From the NCBI GenBank assembly GCA_949127695.1, contig CASBQH010000151.1:1-17943 (forward strand): 17,943 nt of DNA, written 5' to 3'. The notes under the pieces are model-generated. The model was not told where the DNA came from and did not search any database. It worked only from the letters and a program-made list of their open reading frames with translations. Position numbers and translations under genes: made by a program. The stretch is from Synechococcales cyanobacterium PMM_0073. Lineage in GTDB: Bacteria; Cyanobacteriota; Cyanobacteriia; Elainellales; Elainellaceae. This document shows positions 1-8,592 of this stretch, in pieces (positions within the stretch are counted from its first letter, which is position 1; each line of letters opens with the position of its first letter).

Positions 1-1
1 G

Positions 2-100
2 GTATCTGGCCAGCTCAAATCAGTAGGTTCCCCTCCAGCTCAACCCCCAGCGCTTCAACCCCCAGCGCTTCAACCCCCAGCTCAGAGACCAAAATTTTAG
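2..100 (+). CDS. C-terminal end of an unknown protein with a Pro-rich repeat tail (partial)
   Basis: The second frame is open from the window edge to a TAG at 98-100. It encodes about 32 residues ending in a proline/glutamine/alanine tail (PPAQ, PPALQ, PPALQ, PPAQ, then RPKF). The PPALQ repeats come from a 15-bp tandem repeat in the DNA. The other two forward frames fit less well: one stops at once and the other runs on into the kinase gene out of frame. The TAG is followed directly by the ATG of the DICT-domain kinase (TAGATG), as in translationally coupled genes. This supports a real upstream gene in the same operon. Nothing indicates its function, since only the low-complexity tail is visible. 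Confidence 0.55.
   Translation, partial: VSGQLKSVGSPPAQPPALQPPALQPPAQRPKF
41..80 (+). repeat. 15-bp tandem repeat, two full copies plus a partial third
   Basis: The unit CAACCCCCAGCGCTT occurs at 41-55 and 56-70, and its first ten bases recur at 71-80. The period is a multiple of three and keeps the upstream reading frame, giving repeated PPALQ pentapeptides. Confidence 0.85.
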
Positions 101-2128
101 ATGAGCATTCAAACCTCCGTACTGGAAGAGTTGCTGCAAAGCTCAGCCCAGCTACGACCGCAGCTTTACTTCAAATCTTCGCTCACCGCGCTGTCTCACG
201 CGATGGAAGATCAGGTCTTGGCCAGCGACGCCCAGCCGCTGATCATTGCCAGCTTTCAGAAAGAGCGCTTCTATCGCCAAGAGGCACATCGCTACGAGCG
301 AATTGCCGCCATCACGCCGCATGTCTACGTGCTGGCCGCGCCGGAAACCAGCTTCACCAACGCCTCGCGTGACTACGAAACCATTGCCTTCGACCCCTCT
401 GATCAGCTCAGCCACGAATGGCATTTAGTCGTGATTGGCGTGCAGTATTCGACCTGCTTAATTTGCCAGGAGCGCCAGAATTTGCCGATTGCGGGCGCAG
501 AGACACCGCATCTACAGGCGATGGATCAAACGCGGCGGTTTGAGGGGATCTGGACCTTTGACCGGGAGGTAAGCAGCCTTGCGGCTGAGATTCTGCTGGA
601 TCGAATTGGGGTCTATCGCCCCGAACTTGCCGCCAAGCTGAAGCAGGCCAAAGCCCAGTTTGTGGGGCAGATGCCCACCACGCGAGATGTTGACCCCGAT
701 CCGTTTGCCCAGCGGCTCGTCACCTATTTACAGGCAGGGCAATATAAGCTGCAAAAAGCCTATCGCTCCATTGCCGCCAAAGAGCAGCAGGAGCGCCTGG
801 TGAATCTGATTACCTCTGCAATGCGGCAGTCGCTTGATCCGCATGAGATTTTTAAGGTGGCTGTAAACGAGCTGGGCAAGGCGATGCAGGCAGGTCGCTG
901 CTTGATCTACCGGGGCAAGGCCAATGACGCTGAGGTGTTGATTAGCCACGAGTTTCGCAGTGACAGCCTGCCGTCGCTGCTGGGGCAATACTGGCCGCTG
1001 GCCAACCATCGGCTGTTTCAAACAGTGGCGCAGCAGCAGGAGAGCATCAGCATTCCTGACACGCAGGCGGCTGAATCGGTAGAGTCGGTAGATCTCGCGC
1101 CGCTGGCTGAGCTAATCCAGCGCTGGCAGATCCGCTCCTGGCTGATTGTGCCTATTGTCTATCAGGGGCTGCTGCTGGGCATGATTGAGCTGCATCAGGC
1201 CGAGCCACAGAGCTGGACGCCTGACGAAATAGGGCTAGTCGAAGCCATAGCCGCTCAGCTGGGCGTGGCGTTGATCCAGGCCGAATCTTATGCCAACTTA
1301 GAAGATCTCAATCAGCAGCTAGAGGCATTAGAGCGCACCCGCAGCAACCTGATTGCGATTACCGGGCATGAGCTGCGAACGCCGCTTTCAACCATTCAAG
1401 TCTGCCTGGAAAGTCTGGCCACTGAGCCAGATATGCTGCCCGAACTGCGGCAGCTGATGCTGAGCACAGCGCTGAGCGACGCCGAACGGATGCGGAAGCT
1501 GGTGCAGGATTTTATCACCCTGTCGCGGCTAGAGAGCGGGCGCGTGGAATGGCATCTGGAGCCAGTGGCCATTGATGAATGCGTCACCCTGGCGCTGAGC
1601 AGCCTCCGCACCCGCCAATCTGAGACAGGGCTACCCAAAGTCACCGCTCAGATCGCAGAGGAACTGCCGCCCGTGAGGGCAGATGGTGAGCGCTTAGTCG
1701 AAGTGCTGTCCAAGCTGCTGGACAACGCCTGCAAGTTCACGCAGCCAGACGGCAGCATCTTGATTACCGCCCAGCCCAATCTCCAGCCCAACGGCGGCAG
1801 AATGCTGGAAGTCACGATTGCTGATACCGGACGCGGAATTGAGCCAAACCGCCTAGAAACTGTGTTTGACCGGTTCTATCAAGAAGAGGGAGCCTTACGG
1901 CGCACAGCAGGCGGCACGGGGCTGGGGCTAGCAATTTGCCGCCAAATTGTGCAAGGGCTGGGCGGCCAGATCTGGGCGGAGTCGGCAGGCCGCGATCAGG
2001 GCAGCAGCTTTCACTTCACGCTGCCGCTGGCGCAGGAGCCGCTGGATCGCACTGGCGCGAATGGCTCCAAAGGCGCTACCGAACCCGCCTCTAAGCGACG
2101 CTCGAACCGCAAGCGAGCCGTCGGGTAG
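101..2128 (+). CDS. DICT-GAF sensor histidine kinase
   Basis: This is a soluble-looking hybrid sensor kinase of 675 residues, with no obvious membrane segment or signal peptide. Residues of about 1-190 resemble the cyanobacterial DICT sensory domain. About 230-395 is a GAF domain. It shows no cyanobacteriochrome-type Cys-His bilin site, so I do not call it a photoreceptor. A helical linker leads to the HisKA dimerisation helix with the phospho-acceptor His423 (GHELRTPLS). The catalytic ATPase domain follows, with the N-box around N542 (LLDNACKF), the G1 box at D575 (DTGRGIE), an F-box (FDRFYQ) and the G2 box at about 604-610 (GGTGLGLA). The last 20 residues are basic and probably disordered. 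No receiver domain or response regulator lies next to it in the window, so its partner is unknown. No Shine-Dalgarno sequence precedes the ATG, but it abuts the upstream stop codon, which suggests coupling. Confidence 0.93.
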   Translation: MSIQTSVLEELLQSSAQLRPQLYFKSSLTALSHAMEDQVLASDAQPLIIASFQKERFYRQEAHRYERIAAITPHVYVLAAPETSFTNASRDYETIAFDPSDQLSHEWHLVVIGVQYSTCLICQERQNLPIAGAETPHLQAMDQTRRFEGIWTFDREVSSLAAEILLDRIGVYRPELAAKLKQAKAQFVGQMPTTRDVDPDPFAQRLVTYLQAGQYKLQKAYRSIAAKEQQERLVNLITSAMRQSLDPHEIFKVAVNELGKAMQAGRCLIYRGKANDAEVLISHEFRSDSLPSLLGQYWPLANHRLFQTVAQQQESISIPDTQAAESVESVDLAPLAELIQRWQIRSWLIVPIVYQGLLLGMIELHQAEPQSWTPDEIGLVEAIAAQLGVALIQAESYANLEDLNQQLEALERTRSNLIAITGHELRTPLSTIQVCLESLATEPDMLPELRQLMLSTALSDAERMRKLVQDFITLSRLESGRVEWHLEPVAIDECVTLALSSLRTRQSETGLPKVTAQIAEELPPVRADGERLVEVLSKLLDNACKFTQPDGSILITAQPNLQPNGGRMLEVTIADTGRGIEPNRLETVFDRFYQEEGALRRTAGGTGLGLAICRQIVQGLGGQIWAESAGRDQGSSFHFTLPLAQEPLDRTGANGSKGATEPASKRRSNRKRAVG

Positions 2129-2155
2129 TTTTGACTAGGTTGATGGCGTTGGGGC

Positions 2156-3160
2156 TTACTCACTAGCCTGAATGCCATGCTGTTGCAGCTGCTGTACAAA
2201 AAACTCTTCTAGCGACATTCGCGCTAGGTTCATGCCGACGAGCTGAGCATCCATTAGCTCCAGGCTGGTCAGAAAGTCCTGCGGGTCGCCCTGCAAATGC
2301 CCCCGCCAAGCCCCTTCGTAAAACTCCAGATCGGGCAGCCAGCGCCGCAGTACCTCTGGGTTGCCGCCGCGAATCTGCACCCGGTATAGATCGGCATTGC
2401 CCAGCAGATCTTGCAGTGAACCGACGCAGAGCAGCTCGCCCCGCGCCAAAATGGCCACTCGGTCGCAGATTTTCTCCACGTCTGAAAGCACATGGCTATT
2501 AAAGAAAATAGTCTTGCCTGCGGCCTTCAGCCCCAAAATAATTTCCCGCATCTGGTAGCGGCCCAGCGGATCGAGTCCCGACATCGGCTCGTCCAAAAAC
2601 AACACCTCTGGGTCGTTAATTAGCGCCTGCGCCATGCCGACGCGCTGTAGCATCCCTTTAGAATATTGCCGTAGCTGCTTTTTGCGGGCTGTTTTTTGCG
2701 ACAGCCCCACTTGATCAAACAGCTCTGGAATCCGCTGCCGCTGCACCGAGGCCGGAATTTGGAACAGGTTGGCGCTGTATTTGAGCAGCTCCCAGGCGGT
2801 GAGAAACTCGTAGAAATAGGCGTTTTCGGGCAGATAGCCCAGCTGCTGCTTCACCCGCCGGTCGCCCAGCCTGCGGCCTAAGAGCGTCCCCTGTCCGGCG
2901 GTAGGGCGAATGATCCCCAGCAGCGTTTTCAGCAGCGTCGTTTTGCCAGCGCCGTTCTGCCCCAGCAGCCCAAAGGTTTCGCCGGGATAGATTTCTAGAC
3001 TGCAATTTTGCAGCGACACCACCTTTTGATTCATCCAGAAGCCGGTGCGGTAGACCTTTCGCAGCCCTGAAATCTGCACCACGGGCGATCGCTCAAGCGG
3101 ACTATCTGCCGACAGATTGGCGACGAGAAGAGCGTCTTGGGCTGAAGGCTGAGCATCCAT
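2156..3160 (-). CDS. ABC-2 type transporter ATP-binding protein
   Basis: This is the cytoplasmic ATPase subunit of an ABC exporter, 334 residues, usual for ABC-2 (NatA/CcmA-like) ATPases. Visible motifs are Walker A at 67-74 (GQNGAGKT), the Q-loop region GYLPE at about 108-112, the signature motif YSKGM at 166-170 (a variant of LSGGQ common in this subfamily), Walker B at about 186-191 (VLFLDE), a D-loop (SGLDP) and the H-loop His223. Residues from about 250 form the extra C-terminal domain typical of ABC-2 ATPases. No permease gene is adjacent, so the membrane partner must be elsewhere and the substrate cannot be inferred. It lies 50 bp behind proA on the same strand and may be co-transcribed. 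It converges on the kinase gene with only 27 bp between the stops, and I see no convincing terminator there. Confidence 0.92.
   Translation of the reverse strand: MDAQPSAQDALLVANLSADSPLERSPVVQISGLRKVYRTGFWMNQKVVSLQNCSLEIYPGETFGLLGQNGAGKTTLLKTLLGIIRPTAGQGTLLGRRLGDRRVKQQLGYLPENAYFYEFLTAWELLKYSANLFQIPASVQRQRIPELFDQVGLSQKTARKKQLRQYSKGMLQRVGMAQALINDPEVLFLDEPMSGLDPLGRYQMREIILGLKAAGKTIFFNSHVLSDVEKICDRVAILARGELLCVGSLQDLLGNADLYRVQIRGGNPEVLRRWLPDLEFYEGAWRGHLQGDPQDFLTSLELMDAQLVGMNLARMSLEEFFVQQLQQHGIQASE
3085..3092. repeat. HIP1 octamer palindrome
   Basis: GCGATCGC, the highly iterated palindrome of many cyanobacterial genomes, occurs inside the ABC ATPase gene. It is the only full copy I found in the window, so HIP1 density looks low here. 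Confidence 0.7.
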
Positions 3161-3210
3161 GAGATCGGTGGCTGAAATGAACCTCTCTATTTTGCCCGGT
3201 TTTGGGCAGC

Positions 3211-4509
3211 TCAGAGCAAATCTCGGTGCGTAAAGGGTTTGGCTGCTGTGCCGCTGTAAGTGGCAGCAATATGTCCCTGCCCTACAACGCGATATTGATA
3301 GGTGACGAGTCCTTCTAGACCCACTGGGCCACGCGGCGGCAGCTTCTGGGTGCTGATCCCTACCTCGGCTCCAAAGCCATAGCGGAAGCCGTCCGAAAAG
3401 CGAGTGGAGCAGTTGTGGAACAGTCCGGCGGCATCGACTTGCGCCATAAAGCTCGCCGCTGCTTCAGCATCCTGGGTGACAATTGCTTCGGTGTGGCGCG
3501 AGCCGTAATGGTTAATATGCGCCACTGCTGCCGCCAGTGAATCGACCAGCTTGATCGAGAGAATTAAGTCGCTATATTCGGTAGACCAGTCTTGCTCGGT
3601 GGCTGCCGCAATCTCAATAATCTCACGGGTGGCCGCATCCCCACGCAGCTCGACAGTCGGCAGAGCGGCCACCAGCTGTGGCAAGAGATCTGCGGCAATT
3701 TCTTGATGCACCAGCAGCGTTTCAATGCTGTTGCAAGCCGAAGGATACTGGGTTTTGGCATCGACAATAATTGGGATGGCCTGCGCCAAATCGGCAGCGC
3801 GGTCGATATACAGATGACAAAGCCCGTCGGCATGACCCAGCACCGGAATCCGCGTGTTTTCCTGCACAAACCGCACAAAGGCATTTGAGCCTCTGGGGAT
3901 AATCAAGTCTACATAGGCATCCAGCTTCAACAGCGCCAGGGTTTCCTCGCGGGTGGTAAGTAACCGCACTACCGCCGGATCAATGTTCACGGCGCTCAGA
4001 CCCTGATGAATCGCCGCCACCAAAGCCTCGCAGGAGCGCACCGCCTCTTTGCCGCCTTTTAAGATCACGCCATTGCCTGACTTGATCGCCAGCGTCGCAA
4101 TTTGGATCACCGCATCAGGCCGCGCCTCAAAAATTACGCCCAGCACGCCCAGCGGACAAGCAATTCGCTGCATGATCAAGCCCTGATCCAGCTCGCGATG
4201 AATTTGAACTGCGCCAATGGGATCAGGCAGCTTGGCGACATCCGCTGCCCCTTGGACTGCCCCTTGCAGCTTGGCCGCATCTAGCTTCAGCCTGCCGTAA
4301 AGGGCACTGGAGATACCCTCGCGCTGGGCGGCTTCACAGTCTGCTTGATTGGCGGCCAGAATTTCAGGGGCGGCAGCGGTAATCGCGGCGGCAATCGCTT
4401 CGATCGCCTGATTGCGGTGGGCGGACGGCAAGCTGGCCAAACTACGAGCGGCGGTTTGGGTTTGCTGAGCTAGCGCGGCCAGCGAGACGGAAAGGGTCTG
4501 GGCTGTCAT
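3211..4509 (-). CDS. proA: Glutamate-5-semialdehyde dehydrogenase (gamma-glutamyl phosphate reductase)
   Basis: ProA reduces gamma-glutamyl phosphate to glutamate-5-semialdehyde with NADPH, the second step of proline synthesis in the cytoplasm. The 432 residues fit the family length. The aldehyde-dehydrogenase-fold protein shows the ProA-typical segment [13 protein letters not shown] at about 121-133, the nucleotide-binding part [13 protein letters not shown] at about 144-156, the IIPRGS motif at about 203-208 and the catalytic Cys259 in [12 protein letters not shown]. The C-terminal half has the conserved [12 protein letters not shown] and [18 protein letters not shown] blocks. No proB lies beside it. 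It sits 65 bp downstream of the CBS-CP12 gene on the same strand. Its start codon lies in the second copy of a 14-bp tandem duplication, which also creates a tiny upstream ORF ending at the ProA start (reported separately). Confidence 0.97.
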   Translation of the reverse strand: MTAQTLSVSLAALAQQTQTAARSLASLPSAHRNQAIEAIAAAITAAAPEILAANQADCEAAQREGISSALYGRLKLDAAKLQGAVQGAADVAKLPDPIGAVQIHRELDQGLIMQRIACPLGVLGVIFEARPDAVIQIATLAIKSGNGVILKGGKEAVRSCEALVAAIHQGLSAVNIDPAVVRLLTTREETLALLKLDAYVDLIIPRGSNAFVRFVQENTRIPVLGHADGLCHLYIDRAADLAQAIPIIVDAKTQYPSACNSIETLLVHQEIAADLLPQLVAALPTVELRGDAATREIIEIAAATEQDWSTEYSDLILSIKLVDSLAAAVAHINHYGSRHTEAIVTQDAEAAASFMAQVDAAGLFHNCSTRFSDGFRYGFGAEVGISTQKLPPRGPVGLEGLVTYQYRVVGQGHIAATYSGTAAKPFTHRDLL

Positions 4510-4531
4510 AGTAAGACTGTCATAGTAAGAC
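4504..4531 (-). repeat. 14-bp tandem duplication across the proA start codon
   Basis: TGTCATAGTAAGAC is repeated exactly at 4504-4517 and 4518-4531 (plus-strand reading). On the coding strand each copy contains an ATG. The second copy in transcription order holds the proA start, and the first opens a five-codon frame (MTVLL) that ends in TGA at 4508-4506. The stop overlaps the proA ATG as ATGA. Confidence 0.9.
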
Positions 4532-4574
4532 TTGAGCGTGAGTTGGACGAATTTTGCGATCTGCGTGGGCTGGC

Positions 4575-5195
4575 CTAGTTGTCGTAAATTCGGGCTTCCA
4601 GCGCATCCGGGTTTTCTTCGCAGAAGAGTTCAAAGGCGGTGCGCTCGGCTTGGGGTTTGTCGGCGCGCTGGTGCGAGGCTTCGGCCTGGAGTTCTTCTAC
4701 TTCATCCCAGCAGACGGCGCATTCGGGCGAGGTCGCGCCCTTTTCAGTGCAGACGGTGCGCGCCTGAGCAATTGCCAGCCGAATCCGCTCTTCTAGCACG
4801 GTTTCTTGCGGCTTTTCAATGAAATCACCCTTGGTGAGAATATCTCGAATGCTGATCATCCCCAGCAGCGCCCCTTGAATGACCGGAGCCTGATGGATAC
4901 CCGTATTGGCAAACAGCCGCGCCACATATTCAACGCCCAAATCAGGATTGACCACAATGCAGGGCTTCACCATAATGTCGCAGACGCGCAGCCGCTTGCT
5001 GTCTTTGCCGTAGGCTGTGACTTTATAAATTACGTCCGTCTCGGTGACAATGCCGTAGGCATCCTGGTCATGCCGCAGCGCCACAATCAGCGCATGAACG
5101 TTTTTTTCGCGCATTAGCTTCACGGCTTCTTCCACGGTGGCCGAGCCGCGAATCGTCACGGCTTCTGACATCACATCGGTGGCTTTGAGCATCAT
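4575..5195 (-). CDS. CBS-CP12 fusion protein (Calvin-cycle regulator-like)
   Basis: Residues of about 1-125 are a tandem pair of CBS domains (DVMSEAV..., DIMVKP...ISIRDIL), which usually bind adenine nucleotides. Residues of about 134-206 are a CP12 domain, recognised by [20 protein letters not shown] and [14 protein letters not shown]. Free CP12 bridges GAPDH and phosphoribulokinase in a redox-dependent complex that shuts down the Calvin cycle in the dark. CBS-CP12 fusions are a known cyanobacterial family. The N-terminal CP12 cysteine pair is present (C149 and C159). In the C-terminal pair only C192 remains, because the usual partner is Ala201 (EAR instead of ECR). An extra Cys162 lies in [10 protein letters not shown], where CP12 normally has Ala. 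The start MM at 5195 has an AGAGG Shine-Dalgarno at about 5199-5204. The gene lies between the NUDIX gene (58 bp) and proA (65 bp), all on the same strand. Confidence 0.93.
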   Translation of the reverse strand: MMLKATDVMSEAVTIRGSATVEEAVKLMREKNVHALIVALRHDQDAYGIVTETDVIYKVTAYGKDSKRLRVCDIMVKPCIVVNPDLGVEYVARLFANTGIHQAPVIQGALLGMISIRDILTKGDFIEKPQETVLEERIRLAIAQARTVCTEKGATSPECAVCWDEVEELQAEASHQRADKPQAERTAFELFCEENPDALEARIYDN

Positions 5196-5253
5196 AGAAC
5201 CTCTGGTATTTCAGCTCGCTATTTCCTAAATTGTCGCTCAAATCGCGCCCGCT

Positions 5254-5742
5254 CTACTCTGATTGCAGCATTCTGTAGCGCTCCAGAATAATTTGGGTGG
5301 AGTTGGAAAGCTTGACGGCATCACCGGGCTGATAAAACTGGATGGCCTTAATTTCCTGCTGGGGTTTGGGGATGCCTTCAGCCTGGATTAAAAAAACCTT
5401 GTGATGATTGCGGCTATGGCCAGAGCTGCGCTTGCGAATATCGCCCATGTGGCTAAACAAAAAGATCGCCGAAGCGGCTTTCAGGCCAGTTTCTTCGCGC
5501 AGCTCTCGAATCGCGGCCTCAATCCACAGCTCGTCTTTTTCGGCAGCGCCGCCGGGGAGCGAAAACCGCAGGCCGTCTTCAGAGACAATCAAAATCCCTT
5601 GCTCGCTCTCAACCAAGGCTGTGCCGCGTCGCCGGGTTCTGATCCGGGTGGCTTTCAGCTTAGAGCTAGTTTGAGAGATCAGCGTTTCGCCCGCATGAAA
5701 TGCCCGCGTCAGTCGGCTGCTAATCTGGCGAAAATCATCCAT
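5254..5742 (-). CDS. NUDIX hydrolase
   Basis: This is a 162-residue protein with a complete Nudix box at residues 65-87: G, five residues, E, seven residues, then REL-REETGL. The box binds the metal ions that help cleave a nucleoside diphosphate linked to another group. The specificity cannot be read from the sequence. The N-terminal 40 residues are basic (RIRTRRRG before the core strand), and KRSSGHSRNHHKVF near residue 105 may help bind phosphates. It begins 10 bp after the accC stop on the same strand, so it is almost certainly translated from the same transcript. This pairing with biotin carboxylase suggests shared expression rather than a known shared pathway. Confidence 0.9.
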   Translation of the reverse strand: MDDFRQISSRLTRAFHAGETLISQTSSKLKATRIRTRRRGTALVESEQGILIVSEDGLRFSLPGGAAEKDELWIEAAIRELREETGLKAASAIFLFSHMGDIRKRSSGHSRNHHKVFLIQAEGIPKPQQEIKAIQFYQPGDAVKLSNSTQIILERYRMLQSE

Positions 5743-5752
5743 CAGGACTCAG

Positions 5753-7108
5753 TTATTCGGCTGGCTTCATCATGATCTGCTCAACAAAATTGGTATACAC
5801 TTCGCCCGCAATAAATTCCGGATTATCTAGAATCCGCTGGTGAAAGCCAATCGTGGTGGGCAGCCCCGTGATTGCACATTCGCGCAGCGCCCGCCGCATT
5901 CGATTCAAAGCCGCCGGACGATTCTCGCCCCAGACAATCAGCTTACCAATCAGCGAGTCGTAGTAGGGCGGAATTTCGTAGTCAGTATAGACATGCGAAT
6001 CCATCCGCACGCCGGGGCCACCGGGCGGCAGGTAGGCGCTGATGCGGCCTGGATGCGGGCGAAAGTTGTAGTCTGGATCTTCGGCATTAATCCGGCATTC
6101 AATCGCATGGCCGCGAAACTGCACCTGCTCCTGGGTGAGCTGGAGCTTTTCGCCCTGGGCAATCCGGATCTGCTCGGCGATTAGATCCAGCCCCGTAATC
6201 ATCTCGGTGACGGGATGCTCCACCTGGATGCGGGTGTTCATCTCCATAAAGTAAAAGCTGCCGGAGCGATCGAGCAAAAACTCGATGGTGCCTGCGCCCA
6301 CGTAGTTAATACTCTGCGCCGCCCGCACGGCAGCATCGCCCATTTTCTGACGCAGCTCTGGGCTGAGGGCTGGGCTGGGGGCTTCTTCTAGCAGCTTTTG
6401 GTGGCGACGCTGAATTGAGCAGTCGCGTTCGCCCAAGTGGATCACGTTGCCGTAGCTGTCGGCCAAAATCTGGAACTCAATATGCCGAGGCCGCTCCACA
6501 AATTTTTCGAGGTAAACCCCCGCATTGCCAAAGGCCGCTTCGGCTTCGCCCTGGGCTGCGAAAAACGATTTGATCAGCTCATCCTCGCTCCGCACCAGCC
6601 GCATCCCGCGCCCGCCGCCGCCCGCCGTGGCTTTAATAATCACCGGGTAGCCAATCTTTTGGGCAATCCGCAGGGCTGATTTCTCATCACTCAGCAGGCC
6701 ATCGCTACCCGGTACAGTCGGCACGTTGATCCGCTGCATAGTCTCTTTAGCGGTGGATTTGTCGCCCATCGAGCGAATTGAGTCAGGGCTGGGGCCAATA
6801 AAGACAATCTGGTGGTCGGCGCAGATTTCGGCAAAGCGGGCGTTCTCGGACAAAAAGCCATAGCCGGGATGAATGGCCGTGGCGTTGCGGGTAAGGGCAG
6901 CGGCCAAAATATTCGGGATGTTCAGATAGCTCTTGCTGCTCGAAGGTTCGCCAATGCAGACCGCCTCATCAGCCAGCTGCACATGCAGGGCGTGGCGGTC
7001 AATTGTCGAATGGACGGCCACGGTGGAAATGCCCATCTCTTCGCAGGTGCGGAGAATGCGGAGGGCAATTTCTCCCCGATTGGCGATCAAAATTTTGTCG
7101 AAGCGCAT
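5753..7108 (-). CDS. accC: Acetyl-CoA carboxylase biotin carboxylase subunit
   Basis: AccC uses ATP and bicarbonate to carboxylate the biotin on AccB, the first step of fatty-acid synthesis, as part of the cytoplasmic acetyl-CoA carboxylase. The 451 residues match the stand-alone bacterial subunit. The N-terminal biotin-carboxylase fold begins [18 protein letters not shown]. The ATP-grasp domain has the glycine-rich loop TAGGGGRG at about 161-168, preceded by K159, then H209, the [13 protein letters not shown] block with K238, E276 and the active-site segment [14 protein letters not shown] at about 289-302. No accB or other carboxylase subunit gene is nearby, which is common in cyanobacteria. 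It heads a leftward gene run (accC, NUDIX, CBS-CP12, proA, ABC ATPase) and is divergent from rsmH. Only 34 bp separate it from the called rsmH start. Confidence 0.97.
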   Translation of the reverse strand: MRFDKILIANRGEIALRILRTCEEMGISTVAVHSTIDRHALHVQLADEAVCIGEPSSSKSYLNIPNILAAALTRNATAIHPGYGFLSENARFAEICADHQIVFIGPSPDSIRSMGDKSTAKETMQRINVPTVPGSDGLLSDEKSALRIAQKIGYPVIIKATAGGGGRGMRLVRSEDELIKSFFAAQGEAEAAFGNAGVYLEKFVERPRHIEFQILADSYGNVIHLGERDCSIQRRHQKLLEEAPSPALSPELRQKMGDAAVRAAQSINYVGAGTIEFLLDRSGSFYFMEMNTRIQVEHPVTEMITGLDLIAEQIRIAQGEKLQLTQEQVQFRGHAIECRINAEDPDYNFRPHPGRISAYLPPGGPGVRMDSHVYTDYEIPPYYDSLIGKLIVWGENRPAALNRMRRALRECAITGLPTTIGFHQRILDNPEFIAGEVYTNFVEQIMMKPAE

Positions 7109-7142
7109 CGGCTAGCCTAAGGATTCAGGAGATCATCCTATC

Positions 7143-8141
7143 ATGGGGTCAGCGGCCTCAGGATGCAAATCAGCCAAGGAACTCTCGTTGGGTATGGAGC
7201 CAAATCAATCGCCCGAAACTGCGCCCGCCGAATTTCGGCATATCTCGGTGCTGAGCCGGGAAGTGATCGCGGGATTGCAGGTGGGTGCAGGATATTATCT
7301 AGATGCGACAGTCGGCGGCGGTGGCCATAGCGCGTTGATATTGGCGGCGGCTCCAGAGGCCAAGCTAACTGCGCTCGATCAAGATGTTCAAGCTATGATT
7401 GCCGCGCAGCAAAAGCTGGCCGAATTTGGCGAACGAGCCAGCTTTCAGCAGTGCAACTTTGCGGAGTTTGATCCAGGCGAACAGCGGTTTGCCGGAGTTC
7501 TGGCCGATTTAGGCGTTAGTTCGGCTCAGTTTGACTGGGGCGAGCGCGGCTTCAGCTTTCGCCAAGATGCGCCGCTAGATATGCGGATGAATCAGCAGCA
7601 GAGCCTCACCGCCGCCGAAATTGTCAATACTTGGGACGAAGCTGAACTGGCAAATCTGATCTTTACCTACGGCGAGGAGCGGCTGTCGCGCCAGATTGCC
7701 CGCCGAATTGTCGAGCGCCGCCCGATTGAAACTACCGCCGAGCTAGCCGAAACCATTTTTCACAGCGTGCCTCGCTCCTATCGCTATGGCCGCATCCATC
7801 CGGCCACCCGCAGCTTTCAAGCCTTACGAATTGCCGTCAACCGCGAGCTAGAAGTACTGGAGCAGTTTCTGCAAGCTGCGCCGCTCTGGCTCGCGCCGCA
7901 AGGCCGCTTGGCGATCATCAGCTTTCACAGCCTCGAAGATCGGCTCGTCAAACATGCGCTAAAAGAGTCAGAATTGCTGCGGGTCATCACCAAAAAGCCG
8001 ATCACGCCGACCGAAACAGAAGCCAAGCAAAATCCGCGCTCTCGCTCAGCCAAGCTGCGGATCGCTGAACGAGTAGACCCAACGGAGCGCAAATCTCGCA
8101 ATAAATACCGGCCATTCAGCGAACCTGAGCCTGATGACTAA
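7143..8141 (+). CDS. rsmH: 16S rRNA (cytosine(1402)-N(4))-methyltransferase
   Basis: RsmH (MraW) methylates N4 of C1402 in the decoding centre of 16S rRNA using S-adenosylmethionine. Family blocks seen are [12 protein letters not shown], the SAM-binding motif [10 protein letters not shown] at about 54-63, [21 protein letters not shown] with DAPLDMRM after it, [34 protein letters not shown] and [18 protein letters not shown]. The called ATG has AGGAG at 7127-7131, 11 bases upstream. A second in-frame ATG at 7194 (MEPNQSPE) gives a length closer to its homologues and leaves 85 bp instead of 34 bp to divergent accC. It has AAGGA 13 bases upstream. I cannot decide between the two starts. The gene is outside the usual division/cell-wall cluster, as in other cyanobacteria. 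Confidence 0.95.
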   Translation: MGSAASGCKSAKELSLGMEPNQSPETAPAEFRHISVLSREVIAGLQVGAGYYLDATVGGGGHSALILAAAPEAKLTALDQDVQAMIAAQQKLAEFGERASFQQCNFAEFDPGEQRFAGVLADLGVSSAQFDWGERGFSFRQDAPLDMRMNQQQSLTAAEIVNTWDEAELANLIFTYGEERLSRQIARRIVERRPIETTAELAETIFHSVPRSYRYGRIHPATRSFQALRIAVNRELEVLEQFLQAAPLWLAPQGRLAIISFHSLEDRLVKHALKESELLRVITKKPITPTETEAKQNPRSRSAKLRIAERVDPTERKSRNKYRPFSEPEPDD

Positions 8142-8198
8142 GCTGCCTCAAACCGCAGTTATGACATGATCAAAATCTCGGTCTTTCTGTGAACGCAT

Positions 8199-8495
8199 AT
8201 GTCTGATCCTGAAATTACAGCTGAGCTATTGCAAACAATTAATATTTTGGAGGAGCTAGAGGAGCTGATGGATCTGGCTCCGTCGCTAGAAATTGAGGAA
8301 GTTTTACAGGAGGCTTGGCTGAAGATTAGCCTGACCTTTCCAGCAGATTTTCGAGAGGCAACTTCGCTAGATGCTGGATCAGAGGGGCTACGCCGCTATC
8401 TGCGAGTGCGGGCATTTTTCGCTGACCCAATTCAAAATCCGCTGAGTCAAGCAGATCTGGCGATTTATTACCAGAATTTGCAGCCGCCAGATTGA
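8199..8495 (+). CDS. Small acidic protein of unknown function
   Basis: This is a 98-residue ORF that I do not recognise. The N-terminal half is strongly acidic and leucine-rich (LLQTINILEELEELMDLAPSLEIEEVLQEAWLKI), predicting two amphipathic helices. The second half has RRYLRVRAFFADP and ends SQADLAIYYQNLQPPD. There is no signal peptide, membrane segment or cysteine. It starts 57 bp after rsmH on the same strand and may be co-transcribed, although no Shine-Dalgarno precedes the ATG. Reasons to believe it is real are the ATG start, coding-like composition, and a clean fit between rsmH and the terminator that separates it from the next, convergent gene. The all-helical acidic character would suit a small adaptor or nucleic-acid mimic, but that is only a guess. 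Confidence 0.7.
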   Translation: MSDPEITAELLQTINILEELEELMDLAPSLEIEEVLQEAWLKISLTFPADFREATSLDAGSEGLRRYLRVRAFFADPIQNPLSQADLAIYYQNLQPPD

Positions 8496-8546
8496 ACAGG
8501 CTTGGCTCTAAAGATAGGTCGAGCATCAATAAATTTTCAGCAGAAA

Positions 8547-8572
8547 AACGTAGAGGCATCAACCCCTACGTT
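8547..8572 (-). terminator. Intrinsic terminator of the small minus-strand gene
   Basis: The arms AACGTAGAGG (8547-8556) and CCCCTACGTT (8563-8572) form a 10-bp stem with one A-C mismatch on the plus strand (G-T on the minus strand, so fully paired there) and a six-base loop. On the minus strand the hairpin runs directly into TTTTTC. It lies 20 bp after the stop of the gene ending at 8593. It could also slow readthrough from the convergent gene, but there is no T-run on that side. Confidence 0.75.
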
Positions 8573-8592
8573 CGGCTCATGCGGCAGGTTAA

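Noticed and set aside
760..1300. Bilin-binding GAF (cyanobacteriochrome) in the DICT kinase
   Set aside because: The GAF region lacks the Cys-His chromophore motif, so photoreception is not supported.
2080..2160. Terminator between the kinase and the convergent ABC ATPase gene
   Set aside because: Only a 5-bp stem (GCTCG/CGAGC) inside the end of the kinase gene, with TTTT several bases away. Too weak to call.
3190..3210. Hairpin TGCCC/GGGCA between proA and the ABC ATPase gene as a terminator
   Set aside because: On the transcribed minus strand it is followed by A residues and not T residues, and the stem is only five base pairs.
4532..4822. 96-codon plus-strand open frame opposite the CBS-CP12 gene
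   Set aside because: It is antisense to the strongly conserved CP12 domain and its Arg/Cys-rich product is typical of a shadow frame.
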